64,000 bases of DNA from Salinibacillus xinjiangensis (GCF_009649735.1 NZ_WJNH01000007.1:62001-126000); one strand, 5' to 3'; counted from the stretch's first letter, positions 24,877 through 32,799 are shown. Translations and numbers: made by a program. The notes: a model not told the origin generated them from the sequence alone.

Positions 24877-25812
24877 TTGAGCAAAAACAAAAATGAATTA
24901 GCAATGGTTAAAAAAGATACCGTCGATGTTGTGGCTAACAAGGTTAAAGAATTTCAAGAGGCCGGGGAACTTCACTTCCCGGCTAACTACAGCCCAGAGA
25001 ATGCAATGAAGAGTGCGTGGCTCAAGCTACAGGAAGTAAAAGCGAAGAGTGGTAATTCTTATGTTCCTGTTTTACAAAACTGTACGAAAGATAGTATTGC
25101 GAACAGTTTGCTAGATATGGTCGTTCAAGGACTCAACCCAGCAAAAAATCAAGGCTACTTTATCGCTTATGGTAAGACGTTAACATTCCAACGCTCCTAT
25201 TTTGGGACCATGGCTGTAACAAAAAGAGTGACCGGAGCAAAGGCGATAGATGCAGCTGTCATTTACGAAGATGATGACGTTGATTATGAAATGGTAAACG
25301 GACGCATTAAGAATCTAAAGCATAAACAGAAGTTTGGAAATAAGGATAAAGACAAAATCACTGGCGCTTATTGTGTGATTGATCTAGGTGACGATAATGT
25401 TTACACCGAGCTCATGACCATAGATGAAATTCGCCAAGCCTGGTCTCAGTCTCAAATGTGGGGGAAGGACCAAAAACAAGAAAGAAAGGGCAGCACTCAC
25501 GACAACTTCAAACAGGAAATGGCTAAGAAAACAGTCATTAATCGTGCTTGTAAGAAATTCTTAAACAGCTCAGATGATAGTAGTTTAGTGCTTAACCATT
25601 TCAACCGACAAGATGAAGTTATGGAAGAAGCCAAGGCCCAACAGGAAATTAACGAAAATGCCAATTCGGAGTACATCGATGTTGAAGTTTCAGATGTAGA
25701 AGAAACTCCACAACAAGAACCAGAACCACAACCGGAGGAACAAACCACAGTAGACCAGGTTATGGATGATATGGAATCTCAAGAGAGCCAAGATGAAGGA
25801 CTGGCATTTTAA
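24877..25812 (+). CDS. recT: RecT single-strand annealing protein
   Basis: A 311-residue RecT-family annealase (LKLQEVKAKSGNSYVPVLQNC, LDMVVQGLNPAKNQGYFIAYG, LTFQRSYFGTMAVTKR). It pairs complementary single strands during phage recombination and replication. The C-terminus after residue 255 is an acidic Glu/Gln-rich tail. Start is TTG 24877, one base after the preceding stop, with GTAGGGGTGG as ribosome site. Its stop overlaps the next ATG (TAATG). Confidence 0.95.
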   Translation: MSKNKNELAMVKKDTVDVVANKVKEFQEAGELHFPANYSPENAMKSAWLKLQEVKAKSGNSYVPVLQNCTKDSIANSLLDMVVQGLNPAKNQGYFIAYGKTLTFQRSYFGTMAVTKRVTGAKAIDAAVIYEDDDVDYEMVNGRIKNLKHKQKFGNKDKDKITGAYCVIDLGDDNVYTELMTIDEIRQAWSQSQMWGKDQKQERKGSTHDNFKQEMAKKTVINRACKKFLNSSDDSSLVLNHFNRQDEVMEEAKAQQEINENANSEYIDVEVSDVEETPQQEPEPQPEEQTTVDQVMDDMESQESQDEGLAF

Positions 25813-26513
25813 TGATTGATATAAAGACCTTAGCGAGCAGCAGTAAGGGGAATTGCTACCACATTACAGATGGTAGTACCCCTTTACTTCTTGAATGTGG
25901 AATAGGGTTTAAGGAAATCAGAAAGGCGCTCAAATTCAATACTAGCAGTCTAGCAGGATGTATGGTTACTCATGAGCATGGAGACCATACCAAAGGCTTA
26001 AAAGATGTTGTGAAGGCAGGAATTAATGTCTATATGTCTCCAGGAACAAAAGAGGCCCTAAATATTGACCACCACAGAATAAAGCCTGTGGAGCCTAAGA
26101 AACAGTTTCAGATAGGTACATGGACCATATTACCTTTTGATGTTGAACATGACGTAAATGAGCCTGTTGGTTATCTGTTGGCCAATCAATCAGGGGATAA
26201 ACTTCTTTTTGCAACAGATACCTATTACATCCGGTATAAGTTCAAAGGGCTTACACATTTGCTTGTAGAGGTTAATTATAGCCGAGACATTCTAGACCAA
26301 AACATTCTTGAGGGTACAGTTCCCCAAATGATGAGAAAGCGTCTTATACGGTCTCATTTTAGCCTGGAGAACTTCAAAGAGTTTTTAAAGGCTAATGATC
26401 TAAGCAAGGTTGAGGAAATTCACCTGCTGCATTTATCGGATAGTAACAGTGATGAGGAACGGTTTAAGCGAGAGATACAAGAACTGACAGGGAAAGTAGT
26501 TTATATAGCATGA
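25812..26513 (+). CDS. MBL-fold metallohydrolase (phage recombination block)
   Basis: A 233-residue metallo-beta-lactamase-fold protein with HEHGDH at residues 54-59 and further ligands in DVEHDV, ATDTYY and LLHLSD. Phage members next to RecT are often regarded as nucleases. No RecE-like exonuclease is present in this prophage, so it may supply that activity; this is inference. It is translationally coupled to recT. Confidence 0.9.
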   Translation: MIDIKTLASSSKGNCYHITDGSTPLLLECGIGFKEIRKALKFNTSSLAGCMVTHEHGDHTKGLKDVVKAGINVYMSPGTKEALNIDHHRIKPVEPKKQFQIGTWTILPFDVEHDVNEPVGYLLANQSGDKLLFATDTYYIRYKFKGLTHLLVEVNYSRDILDQNILEGTVPQMMRKRLIRSHFSLENFKEFLKANDLSKVEEIHLLHLSDSNSDEERFKREIQELTGKVVYIA

Positions 26514-26526
26514 ATGGGGTGAGGTA

Positions 26527-27591
26527 ATGGTTAGGCCAATTAAAGAAGGTCTCGATTACTTCCCACTAGATGTTGACATAGATCAGGACGACAAAATCGC
26601 ATTAATTGAAGCAACTCACGGACTTGAAGGTTTTGGTGTAGTGATAAAGATATTAATGAAAATCTATGACAACAGTTATTTCTATGAGTGGGGAGAAAAG
26701 GAACAATTATTATTTTCTAGGAGAGTTAATGTAGACATTAACCAAGTTAATGAAATCATTAATGATTGTTTAAAATGGGGATTGTTTTCAGAACCACTAT
26801 ATGAAAAGCACCAAATCCTTAGTTCTAAAGGGATTCAAAAGCGATATTTGGAAGCATCTTCGCGAAGAAAAAAGGTTCAAATCGACAATGAATACCTCTT
26901 ATTGAATAAAAAAGAGGTTAATTCATACAAAAACCTAGTTATCGTCAACATTAACTCGATAGATGACAACATTAGTACACAAAGGAAAGTAAAGGAAAGT
27001 AAAGGAAAGGAAAGTAAAGCAGAGGAAACAGAAACTGATCATTCAGAAACAACTTCCGATGCCATTGTTTTTTATCAAAATAACTTTGGAGTCGTAAATC
27101 CTTATGTAACCCAAGAGCTATTGTCCTGGATAGATGATCTAGGAGACGAAATGGTTATTGAGGCATTAAGTAGAGCCCTAGACAGAAATAAACCTAATTG
27201 GAGCTATGCTAAGAGCATTTTACAATCCTGGGTGAAAAAGAACATCACTACTTTAGAACAGGCGAAAGCTGAAGAAGTCCAATTTCGAAATCAGCAGCAA
27301 AAACGTTATGGATCACCAAAAGAAGATGTCCAACCGGATTGGTTTAAAAAGCAGCTGGAAGATGAGCAAAAGCAAGAACCTGAGAAAGAACAAAAGAAAA
27401 GTCAGGTTGAACTTGATGCGGAGAGGATAGAACTGTCACTTTCCCTTAACAAGGATCCCATGACCATTGTTCCAAGTTTAGAAAAATTGTATGGAGTGAC
27501 AGCTGTAGATATTCAAAGAGTCGTAGATAAAGAGATATCAGCTCTAGATTTACTCAACAGCAGAACTAGCACGTCGGTTCCAGGAGGTTAA
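26527..27591 (+). CDS. DnaD-like replication initiation protein (Lin1244/DUF4373 type)
   Basis: A 354-residue protein. The N-terminal winged-helix domain (residues 1-115; GLDYFPLDVDIDQDDKIALIEATHGLEGFGVVIKIL) is the Lin1244/Lin1753 domain of Listeria and Bacillus prophages. A central Lys/Glu linker is followed by a DnaD/DnaB_2-type domain (residues 178-240; IDDLGDEMVIEALSRALDRNKPNWSYAKSILQSW). Such proteins load host replication factors at the phage origin. The linker-coding region has AAAGGAAAGT repeats that might be part of an origin. Start ATG 26527. Confidence 0.9.
   Translation: MVRPIKEGLDYFPLDVDIDQDDKIALIEATHGLEGFGVVIKILMKIYDNSYFYEWGEKEQLLFSRRVNVDINQVNEIINDCLKWGLFSEPLYEKHQILSSKGIQKRYLEASSRRKKVQIDNEYLLLNKKEVNSYKNLVIVNINSIDDNISTQRKVKESKGKESKAEETETDHSETTSDAIVFYQNNFGVVNPYVTQELLSWIDDLGDEMVIEALSRALDRNKPNWSYAKSILQSWVKKNITTLEQAKAEEVQFRNQQQKRYGSPKEDVQPDWFKKQLEDEQKQEPEKEQKKSQVELDAERIELSLSLNKDPMTIVPSLEKLYGVTAVDIQRVVDKEISALDLLNSRTSTSVPGG
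26981..27015. repeat. Iteron-like AAAGGAAAGT decamers inside the replication gene
   Basis: Perfect copies at 26981, 26991 and 27006 in a purine-only stretch. They encode the KVKESKGKESK linker. Phage origins often lie within the initiator gene, so this is an origin candidate. Confidence 0.4.
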
Positions 27592-27596
27592 TCAAC

Positions 27597-27809
27597 ATGA
27601 CGGTTTACATAGCTCATGAGAAACGAAACTTTGGTTGGGAACCTGAAGAGCTAGTGAAGTTTAGAGAATTGTGGAATGCAGGAGCGTCTATTTTTGATAT
27701 AGCGAAAGAGTTAAAAAGACCAAAGATGGAAATTGGGTTAATCATATTAGATCAGGCAGATGAAGGAATGATTAAACCGCGAAAAGGCGGACTATTTGGA
27801 GGTGCCTAA
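27597..27809 (+). CDS. Small helix-turn-helix-like phage protein
   Basis: A 70-residue protein with a short segment resembling a DNA-binding helix pair (ELWNAGASIFDIAKELKRPKMEIGLII). CCAGGAGG precedes ATG 27597. Frequent in A118-like early regions; role unknown. Overlaps the next ATG (TAATG). Confidence 0.7.
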   Translation: MTVYIAHEKRNFGWEPEELVKFRELWNAGASIFDIAKELKRPKMEIGLIILDQADEGMIKPRKGGLFGGA

Positions 27810-27982
27810 TGAAAGCTGTAGATGTGCTGGAAAAGGCTAAGAAGAATCACATCATTGAACAGCTTCATGAGAAAGGTTTTAAAGATACCGAGGGCAAGGA
27901 TTACAAGGAATTAAGGCACAAACTAGCTGTGATTAGGGCGATGGAGATTGATGTTAGTAAAGACGAGAACAGGTGGGTTTAG
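27809..27982 (+). CDS. Small hypothetical phage protein
   Basis: A 57-residue charged helical peptide starting at ATG 27809, coupled to the previous stop, with GGAGGTGCC as ribosome site. It contains KDTEGKDYKELRHKLAVIRA. No domain recognised. Confidence 0.65.
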   Translation: MKAVDVLEKAKKNHIIEQLHEKGFKDTEGKDYKELRHKLAVIRAMEIDVSKDENRWV

Positions 27983-27984
27983 CA

Positions 27985-28266
27985 ATGAATCAACTAACTA
28001 TATTTGATGTGCAAGTATGTGAATGCGGGTATCCCGAATGGTATGTTGAGAGGTTTGGTTCTTACGGTTACTTGCATTATGGAAAATGTATTGATTGTTG
28101 GAAACCATTATCCCAATCACAAGTAAATAAGTTTCTTAATGTTGATAAGGAGCCATGGATAGCCAAGAAGTTAAGTTTAACAGGCTATTCAGTAAATTCA
28201 GGGAAAGGCAGAAAGCCAAGGAGGTCATCACATGGCCAAAAATCCAATCTTGAAACAAAAGTATGA
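27985..28266 (+). CDS. Small zinc-finger-like phage protein
   Basis: A 93-residue protein with CECG (residues 10-13) and CIDC cysteine pairs, a probable zinc site, and a basic C-terminus (GKGRKPRRSSHGQ). ATG 27985 after AGGTGGG is chosen over GTG 27973. It overlaps the next gene by 35 bases. Confidence 0.65.
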   Translation: MNQLTIFDVQVCECGYPEWYVERFGSYGYLHYGKCIDCWKPLSQSQVNKFLNVDKEPWIAKKLSLTGYSVNSGKGRKPRRSSHGQKSNLETKV

Positions 28267-28438
28267 GGAAGGTTATTTAGATGGGTTTGCAAATGGGGCA
28301 GATTACGGCAGAAGTCGGACGGTGGATTTCTTCGTTGAAAGATTCAATGGGTTAGAGAATGTACCAGGCATTGGAAGTAAGACACTTGAGAAAATACGGA
28401 AACAGCTAGGGGAAGAGTATTTTAGGAGGATTGAGTGA
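28232..28438 (+). CDS. Helix-hairpin-helix small phage protein
   Basis: A 68-residue protein. Residues 40-60 (LENVPGIGSKTLEKIRKQLG) form a clear helix-hairpin-helix, a non-specific DNA-binding motif. CCAAGGAGG precedes ATG 28232. Likely an accessory replication or repair factor. Confidence 0.7.
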   Translation: MAKNPILKQKYEEGYLDGFANGADYGRSRTVDFFVERFNGLENVPGIGSKTLEKIRKQLGEEYFRRIE

Positions 28439-28710
28439 TGGATTCATATACAGAAAGAATGCACCAGGTCAATAAGGCGGTATTTGAAGAGCGCGAAAGA
28501 CAAAACGAAAAGTGGGGAAGACAAAAACACTCTTACCTTAGATGGTACACCATTCTAGGCGAAGAAGTCGGGGAAGTAGCTGAAGCGTTGCAACAGGATA
28601 TGGTAAATGCAAAAAGCACGGATGCTGATGATCTATACAAAGAATTAATTCAGGTGGCAGCTGTAGCAAGTGCATTTGCGGAACAGGTGAAATCAGAATC
28701 CAAGAGGTGA
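28438..28710 (+). CDS. MazG-like nucleotide pyrophosphohydrolase
   Basis: A 90-residue all-helical protein of the MazG/dUTPase-2 superfamily. EERERQNEKWG and LGEEVGEVAEAL supply the metal-binding acidic residues, with a DLYKELIQVAAVA second helix. These enzymes hydrolyse (d)NTPs to monophosphates and may modify nucleotide pools or alarmones during infection. ATG 28438, overlapping the preceding stop, follows AGGAGGA. Confidence 0.88.
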   Translation: MDSYTERMHQVNKAVFEERERQNEKWGRQKHSYLRWYTILGEEVGEVAEALQQDMVNAKSTDADDLYKELIQVAAVASAFAEQVKSESKR

Positions 28711-28714
28711 TTCA

Positions 28715-28921
28715 ATGGCCATTATTAGCAAAGTGCGCCACTCGGATAAATACAAATGTGTGAAGCTTTGCATCCAGAAAGAAAAAGAAGGCTTTGAATG
28801 TGTGAAACCCATTGAGAGAAAGTATTCATTTCAAAAGCAATTTAGGCGTGATGGGAAGTTCTTTGATTATCAAACTACAAGTCTAGATAGCTATTACGAG
28901 GCGATTTATAGAAAAGGGTGA
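28715..28921 (+). CDS. Hypothetical phage protein
   Basis: A 68-residue basic protein beginning MAIISKVRHSDKYKCVKL, with alternating polar and aromatic residues suggesting a beta fold. AGAGGTGATTC precedes ATG 28715. Not recognised. Confidence 0.6.
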   Translation: MAIISKVRHSDKYKCVKLCIQKEKEGFECVKPIERKYSFQKQFRRDGKFFDYQTTSLDSYYEAIYRKG

Positions 28922-28925
28922 GGAC

Positions 28926-29084
28926 ATGAATAAAAACTATCAAATTAGCAGTTTAGAAATCGAAAATCAGCAATTGCGAGATACCTTAGATCAATACCAG
29001 AAACGTGAAAAGAACCACTTTACGAACTATGTGCTGTTTATTTTCTTTATCTTCCTTTTTGTCGGGATGTGGATGATGCTGTGA
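28926..29084 (+). CDS. Small coiled-coil membrane protein
   Basis: A 52-residue protein. An N-terminal coiled coil (LEIENQQLRDTLDQYQKRE) precedes one membrane helix (NYVLFIFFIFLFVGMWMMML) at the C-terminus. AGGGTGAGG lies ahead of ATG 28926. Its end overlaps the DUF1064 gene. Confidence 0.55.
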   Translation: MNKNYQISSLEIENQQLRDTLDQYQKREKNHFTNYVLFIFFIFLFVGMWMML

Positions 29085-29482
29085 AACGTCGTAACAAATA
29101 CGGGAATCACAAAATTAAGGTGGATGGTCACACCTTTGATAGCAAAAAAGAGGCCCAATTTTATCAGGAGCTCATCTACAGGAAACGCGTGGGAGAAATC
29201 AAAGGTTTTACCCTTCAACCCCGTTACGAACTCTTAGAAGGCTTTAAAAAGCAAAATAAGACGTATCGAAAAATGGAGTATGTAGCCGATTTTGAAATTG
29301 AGCATCTAGACGGGTCCATAGAGGTTGTTGACATCAAAGGACATGAGACGGAAGGGTTTAAGCTCAAGCGTAAGCTATTTGATTATAAATACCCTTTGAA
29401 GCTATCGGTCTTAGCTTATGACAGGAGATTTGGTGGCTGGATTGATTTGGACGAGCTGAAGAAGGTGAAAAAGAAGGGGTGA
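29081..29482 (+). CDS. DUF1064 family protein, predicted nuclease
   Basis: A protein of 133 residues (137 if GTG 29069 is used). NKYGNHKIKVDGHTFDSKKEAQFYQEL, YVADFEIEHLDGSIEVVDIKG and a final strand match DUF1064, whose D/E-x-K core resembles restriction-endonuclease-like folds. In Firmicute phages it sits among replication genes and may act as a resolvase-like nuclease. The GTG start 29081 fits homologues best, but the choice is uncertain. Confidence 0.8.
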   Translation: MKRRNKYGNHKIKVDGHTFDSKKEAQFYQELIYRKRVGEIKGFTLQPRYELLEGFKKQNKTYRKMEYVADFEIEHLDGSIEVVDIKGHETEGFKLKRKLFDYKYPLKLSVLAYDRRFGGWIDLDELKKVKKKG

Positions 29483-29554
29483 ATGTCATGGCAAAGGATT
29501 GAGGTTGTGTATCTGAAAGAAGATGTTGATGATTAGAGACATCACAACAAAAAG

Positions 29555-29575
29555 GAAGGGGAGTAAATCCCCTTC
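29555..29575. terminator. Convergent terminator
   Basis: GAAGGGGA and TCCCCTTC hairpin. The minus strand continues with TTTTTG, fitting the leftward membrane-protein gene; it also ends the rightward early unit. Confidence 0.8.
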
Positions 29576-29580
29576 AAAAG

Positions 29581-30054
29581 CTATGTAGGATTCTTATTAT
29601 ATTGTTTCTTAAATAATTCCAAAACACCCCTTGATATTAATTTAACGATAACTACGAGGAAAGCAGAGTAAAACCATTTCCATCTTCCAATAAATTTAAG
29701 AGTTTTGGTTTTTCGCTCTAATATGATTTCATACACAGCTTGGGGTATTCCAAATAAAAATAATTTACCTATAAGGCCAGATAACCTTGAATTATAGGTA
29801 GACTTACAATACCAGACGGACAGATAAGGACAAACTAAAAAATCATATACGATATTTATTTTAAAGAGCTTAGGGAGAAATCTGACAGGATATTTTACTT
29901 GCTTAGTTTCCACTAAAATCTTATCAAAAATAAAATTAACAATGCAGTTAATAAAGTAAAGTGGTAGCCAAATTGGAGATGATTTTTTAAGTAATGTTGG
30001 AAATGAAGCTACACCAAAGATGATTCCGAAAAGTATGATCATCCGATTAATCAT
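29581..30054 (-). CDS. CBO0543-like membrane protein (moron candidate)
   Basis: A 157-residue protein with about four or five hydrophobic helices. The central PYLSVWYCKSTYNSRLSGLIGKLFLF and GRWKWFYSAF segments resemble the CBO0543 family of Firmicute membrane proteins of unknown role. It is the only leftward gene within the early/late block and has its own terminator, so it is probably expressed in the lysogen. ATG 30054 is used; TTG 30063 is an alternative. Confidence 0.7.
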   Translation of the reverse strand: MINRMIILFGIIFGVASFPTLLKKSSPIWLPLYFINCIVNFIFDKILVETKQVKYPVRFLPKLFKINIVYDFLVCPYLSVWYCKSTYNSRLSGLIGKLFLFGIPQAVYEIILERKTKTLKFIGRWKWFYSAFLVVIVKLISRGVLELFKKQYNKNPT

Positions 30055-30176
30055 AAGTACCAAGCACCTACCTTTAAAGATAGGTTGTCCTATTTAGTGA
30101 AAAAAATTAAGGTTAAGATTTACGAATTTGAAGTTATTATTCACGAACCACTTCGCCCTAATTTATGGCAAAAAAA

Positions 30177-30199
30177 AGAACCCGAAGTTGTAGGGTTCT
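30177..30199 (-). terminator. Leftward intrinsic terminator
   Basis: AGAACCC/GGGTTCT hairpin, followed on the minus strand by eight T residues. No leftward gene precedes it, so it may shield the membrane-protein gene from antisense transcription. The gap 30064-30360 otherwise holds AT-rich sequence without a gene. Confidence 0.6.
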
Positions 30200-30360
30200 A
30201 TTAAGGGTTAGGACATGATGTACCCGCTAAAAGAAAATGAAGAGTTAATTGATATTAATAATTGTATGTAACATTGCCAAAGTTTGTAACGGACAAGTAA
30301 ATCAGGCTAAAAGTGGAGATTGCAATACATTAATAATCTTAAGTGATGGAGGACGTGTAT

Positions 30361-30492
30361 ATGACTAGTAGAGAAAATGAATGCTCTTTAAAAATAAGGA
30401 AAGAAGTATATGGCGATAAACCGATAGAGGAGGCATATAGAGAGGCATTAGAACCATATTTCAACCCGGGCCAATACTGGAAAACAAAATAA
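30361..30492 (+). CDS. Small hypothetical phage protein
   Basis: A 43-residue acidic/basic peptide ending FNPGQYWKTK. TGGAGGACGTG before ATG 30361 is a strong ribosome site. Not recognised. Confidence 0.55.
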   Translation: MTSRENECSLKIRKEVYGDKPIEEAYREALEPYFNPGQYWKTK

Positions 30493-30556
30493 AAAGCCGA
30501 GAGACAGGCTCCCGACTTATACCCTGTAAATCTATTATATCATGGGGGCCTGCTCT

Positions 30557-30754
30557 ATGCGATTAGAAGATGTCAATGTAAACATAGTTTCAAAGAAAAT
30601 GGAAATAGAAATAAAAGGAAATCAGCCGTTTTGTGTCGTATATTGTAATGGGAAGGCGAGAAAGACTTATTTACCCGTCCATGGGGAGACGAAAGTGATC
30701 ACACACCAGGGTAAGGTAAAGCGGGTGAAGTTTGATGAGGGGGAAGAGTTTTGA
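30557..30754 (+). CDS. xtrA: XtrA/YqaO family phage protein
   Basis: A 65-residue protein. KMEIEIKGNQPFCVVYCNGK and VHGETKVITHQGKVKRVKFDEGE match the XtrA/YqaO family of PBSX- and skin-like elements. Family members lie before late regulators, as here. ATG 30557 follows a GGGGG stretch; ATG 30542 has none. It overlaps the next gene. Function unknown. Confidence 0.8.
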   Translation: MRLEDVNVNIVSKKMEIEIKGNQPFCVVYCNGKARKTYLPVHGETKVITHQGKVKRVKFDEGEEF

Positions 30755-31392
30755 ATTCAATACCTATTAGCATTGAAAGGTGTAATAGCATTAATTGCAT
30801 ATCACTAGAGACGTGGTTAACAATAGGTGGAACTATTTTAGGAACATTAATTGGTACCTTAATAGCCGGAGTTATTACACTTAAAACTCTAAAAAAACAA
30901 ATAGAATATAATCATGATTTGGAAAGAAAAAAGGAGTTGGAAAATTTTTTAAAAGTGTTTTCTGATATAGGAGTGACTATTAATAGATCAATCCAGGATT
31001 TAGGTTCAATGATAGAAAGATTAGAAAAGTGTAACGAGGATGATTTTGTAAAAGAATATAGTAAGATTGGCCACTCATTAGAGCCATTTATGAATATTAT
31101 AGATACTATTAATTATTTTGATATACCAGTAAATTTATACGCAAGAATAAGTGGAATTAGGTTTCTATTTAACAATCTAATAGAACTTACTAATAAAGTT
31201 GAATATAGTAAGAATAAGAAATTAGATCATGAGGAGAAGAAATTATTTGAAGAACAACAAGAAAAAATTTTAACAAAATTAAAGGGATTTAAAAAAGATG
31301 CTAATGACTTTTATGAACAACTTGTTGAACATGATCGCGAAGCTGTACAAGAATTAAAACTAATTCAAAAAAAGTGGAAAAAGAAGATTTAG
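30751..31392 (+). CDS. Membrane-anchored coiled-coil protein
   Basis: A 213-residue protein with one Gly/Thr-rich membrane helix (residues 21-45; TWLTIGGTILGTLIGTLIAGVITL) near the N-terminus and a long cytoplasmic helical region rich in Lys/Glu. TTG 30751 start, overlapping xtrA, with GAGGGGGAAGAG upstream. Its layout recalls the protein at 53447-53941. A membrane exclusion function is possible but unproven. Confidence 0.65.
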   Translation: MNSIPISIERCNSINCISLETWLTIGGTILGTLIGTLIAGVITLKTLKKQIEYNHDLERKKELENFLKVFSDIGVTINRSIQDLGSMIERLEKCNEDDFVKEYSKIGHSLEPFMNIIDTINYFDIPVNLYARISGIRFLFNNLIELTNKVEYSKNKKLDHEEKKLFEEQQEKILTKLKGFKKDANDFYEQLVEHDREAVQELKLIQKKWKKKI

Positions 31393-31484
31393 TCCCACCA
31401 GCCCACTGGAGGACACTGATTGAGTTAGCTGTTAACGCGGCTGCTTGATTGGTGTTCTTTTTTATTTGAAGAAGGAGAGGTCTT

Positions 31485-31665
31485 ATGTCCGAGCAATTCA
31501 GGAAGCAATTGAAACAATGGTCTAAGCAGAATAACTTTCCTCAACATAGAAAACGCAGCAAGAAAAAAAAGAGAAACTGTCTCAGCGTGATATTGAAGAT
31601 TTGATGGTACTAAACGTCCTACGTACAAAAGAGGTCGTGGGGGTGCTTATAAACAAAAGGGGTGA
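31485..31665 (+). pseudogene. Small conserved phage protein with two single-base frameshifts
   Basis: The peptide starts well (AGAAGGAGAGG before ATG 31485; FRKQLKQWSKQNNFPQHRKR). Its conserved continuation is split over three frames: KEKLSQRDIEDLM needs one extra A in the A8 run at 31564, and GTKRPTYKRGRGGAYKQKG needs one extra G near 31608. Intact homologues of about 60 residues occur upstream of ArpU-like genes in Bacillus phages. Two homopolymer deletions suggest decay or sequencing error. Confidence 0.7.
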
Positions 31666-31669
31666 TGGT

Positions 31670-32119
31670 GTGAATAAGAAACAGATAGAATCGATTCTAA
31701 AAGATTATCACTGGATGATGAATTCAATCAAGCTATTACGTGAATCTATGGAAGATGCAGGAGAAAACATCACAACTAAATATGGAATCGAAAGCAGCAT
31801 GCCAAAAGCACAAGGCCGGAATTCTGACCCCGTATTCCAGGAATATAAACGTCGAGAAAAGCGCTGGGCGATTGTAGAGAAATACGAAAAGAAGGTCAAG
31901 ATCATCCAGGAACGGATCCATTTAATTCAAGATGAAAGGGAATTAGAAGTCCTTCACTGGCTCTTGGAAGGTAAAAGTTATCGTTGGATTGCATTACACA
32001 TGGGATTATCACACTCACATATCAAAAGATTGAGAGATAGCATTGTTGATCAATTTGTGAAAAATGTTCCAAATGTTACAAAAGGTACGAAATTGAAAAA
32101 AGAAAAACAATGCGTGTAA
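31670..32119 (+). CDS. ArpU-like late transcription regulator
   Basis: A 149-residue protein. An N-terminal helical half is followed by a sigma-region-4-like helix-turn-helix at residues 85-125 (ERELEVLHWLLEGKSYRWIALHMGLSHSHIKRLRDSI). The ArpU/RinA-type family activates late phage genes upstream of terminase. GTG 31670 follows AAGGGGTGAT. Its location just before the packaging module supports the role. Confidence 0.8.
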   Translation: MNKKQIESILKDYHWMMNSIKLLRESMEDAGENITTKYGIESSMPKAQGRNSDPVFQEYKRREKRWAIVEKYEKKVKIIQERIHLIQDERELEVLHWLLEGKSYRWIALHMGLSHSHIKRLRDSIVDQFVKNVPNVTKGTKLKKEKQCV

Positions 32120-32235
32120 ACTGGAAGGCAGGAACGGAGAGTTGTTAATATTTCGCGTACTAGATGCCCAGCTGACGGCCACCTCCTCCGTTGGTTGGGT
32201 AATTTTGGATATAAAAGAGGAATTATATTCCTTTT

Positions 32236-32242
32236 TGTCGAA
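32236..32242 (+). promoter_or_regulatory. TGTCGAA (Spo0A-box-like) motif 1
   Basis: TTTTTGTCGAAA, 28 bases before the gene at 32270. It follows an AGGAAT/ATTCC hairpin. Confidence 0.4.
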
Positions 32243-32269
32243 AGTTGGTAATTGAGGGGGGTGAATGAT

Positions 32270-32479
32270 TTGAATTACTTTAACATTCATTTTGAATTCG
32301 TTAACGGAAAAACAAAGGACTACATTGGTTATAGGGCTCAAAATTATAACTACGTAGCTGGTGAAGTGATGGGCGATAACGAAAGATGGTTTGGTACTAA
32401 GGGAGATTTGGTTAATTTAGATAATGTTATAACCTGTGAAATCTATGAAGTTGATGAAAATGGATATTCAAAAGAATAA
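32270..32479 (+). CDS. Small hypothetical phage protein (cassette 1)
   Basis: A 69-residue protein with probable beta structure (YFNIHFEFVNGKTKDYIGYRAQNY). Start TTG 32270 with GAGGGGGGTG eight bases upstream. A terminator follows. No family recognised. Confidence 0.55.
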   Translation: MNYFNIHFEFVNGKTKDYIGYRAQNYNYVAGEVMGDNERWFGTKGDLVNLDNVITCEIYEVDENGYSKE

Positions 32480-32494
32480 ACCACGAATAAGAAT

Positions 32495-32520
32495 AGCACC
32501 CAATGCGGTGCTTTTTCTTT
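32495..32520 (+). terminator. Terminator after cassette 1
   Basis: AGCACC-caatgc-GGTGCT then TTTTCTTT. A near copy stands after cassette 3. Confidence 0.85.
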
Positions 32521-32540
32521 TGAAGGATAATATTCTCTTA

Positions 32541-32547
32541 TGTCGAA
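32541..32547 (+). promoter_or_regulatory. TGTCGAA (Spo0A-box-like) motif 2
   Basis: TATGTCGAATTTATTCGATGG, 25 bases before the gene at 32572. Confidence 0.4.
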
Positions 32548-32571
32548 TTTATTCGATGGAGGAGGATGCAA

Positions 32572-32766
32572 ATGGAAACACTTCAAGAAACATTAAACGG
32601 ATTAGCATTAAAATTGACTGTATTAGGCGGTATTATACTATTTTTGGTTGGTATAACAGTGGTCATTTTAAGATTCATACCTCTATTTTCTGAAATCAAA
32701 AGATATATTATAGGCCTATCAACACTGTTAGGTATGTACATATGGGCCCAGATATATTTTTATTAA
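32572..32766 (+). CDS. Two-helix membrane protein (cassette 2)
   Basis: A 64-residue protein with two membrane helices (about residues 15-35 and 42-62). GGAGGAGG precedes ATG 32572 with proper spacing; an ATG at 32566 is too close to it. Unknown function. Confidence 0.6.
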   Translation: METLQETLNGLALKLTVLGGIILFLVGITVVILRFIPLFSEIKRYIIGLSTLLGMYIWAQIYFY

Positions 32767-32792
32767 ATTAAAAAAAGGGAAATAATTCCTTT

Positions 32793-32799
32793 TGTCGAA
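32793..32799 (+). promoter_or_regulatory. TGTCGAA (Spo0A-box-like) motif 3
   Basis: TTTTGTCGAAGTGTATCGAT, 27 bases before the gene at 32826, overlapping a GGGAA/TTCC hairpin after cassette 2. Confidence 0.4.

Noticed and set aside
26981-27015. CRISPR-like repeats.
   Set aside because: The repeats are ten bases, contiguous and coding; there are no spacers and no cas genes in the window.
29483-29536. 17-codon frame after the DUF1064 gene, preceded by AGGGGTGA.
   Set aside because: Too short to support, probably a remnant of a degraded small gene.
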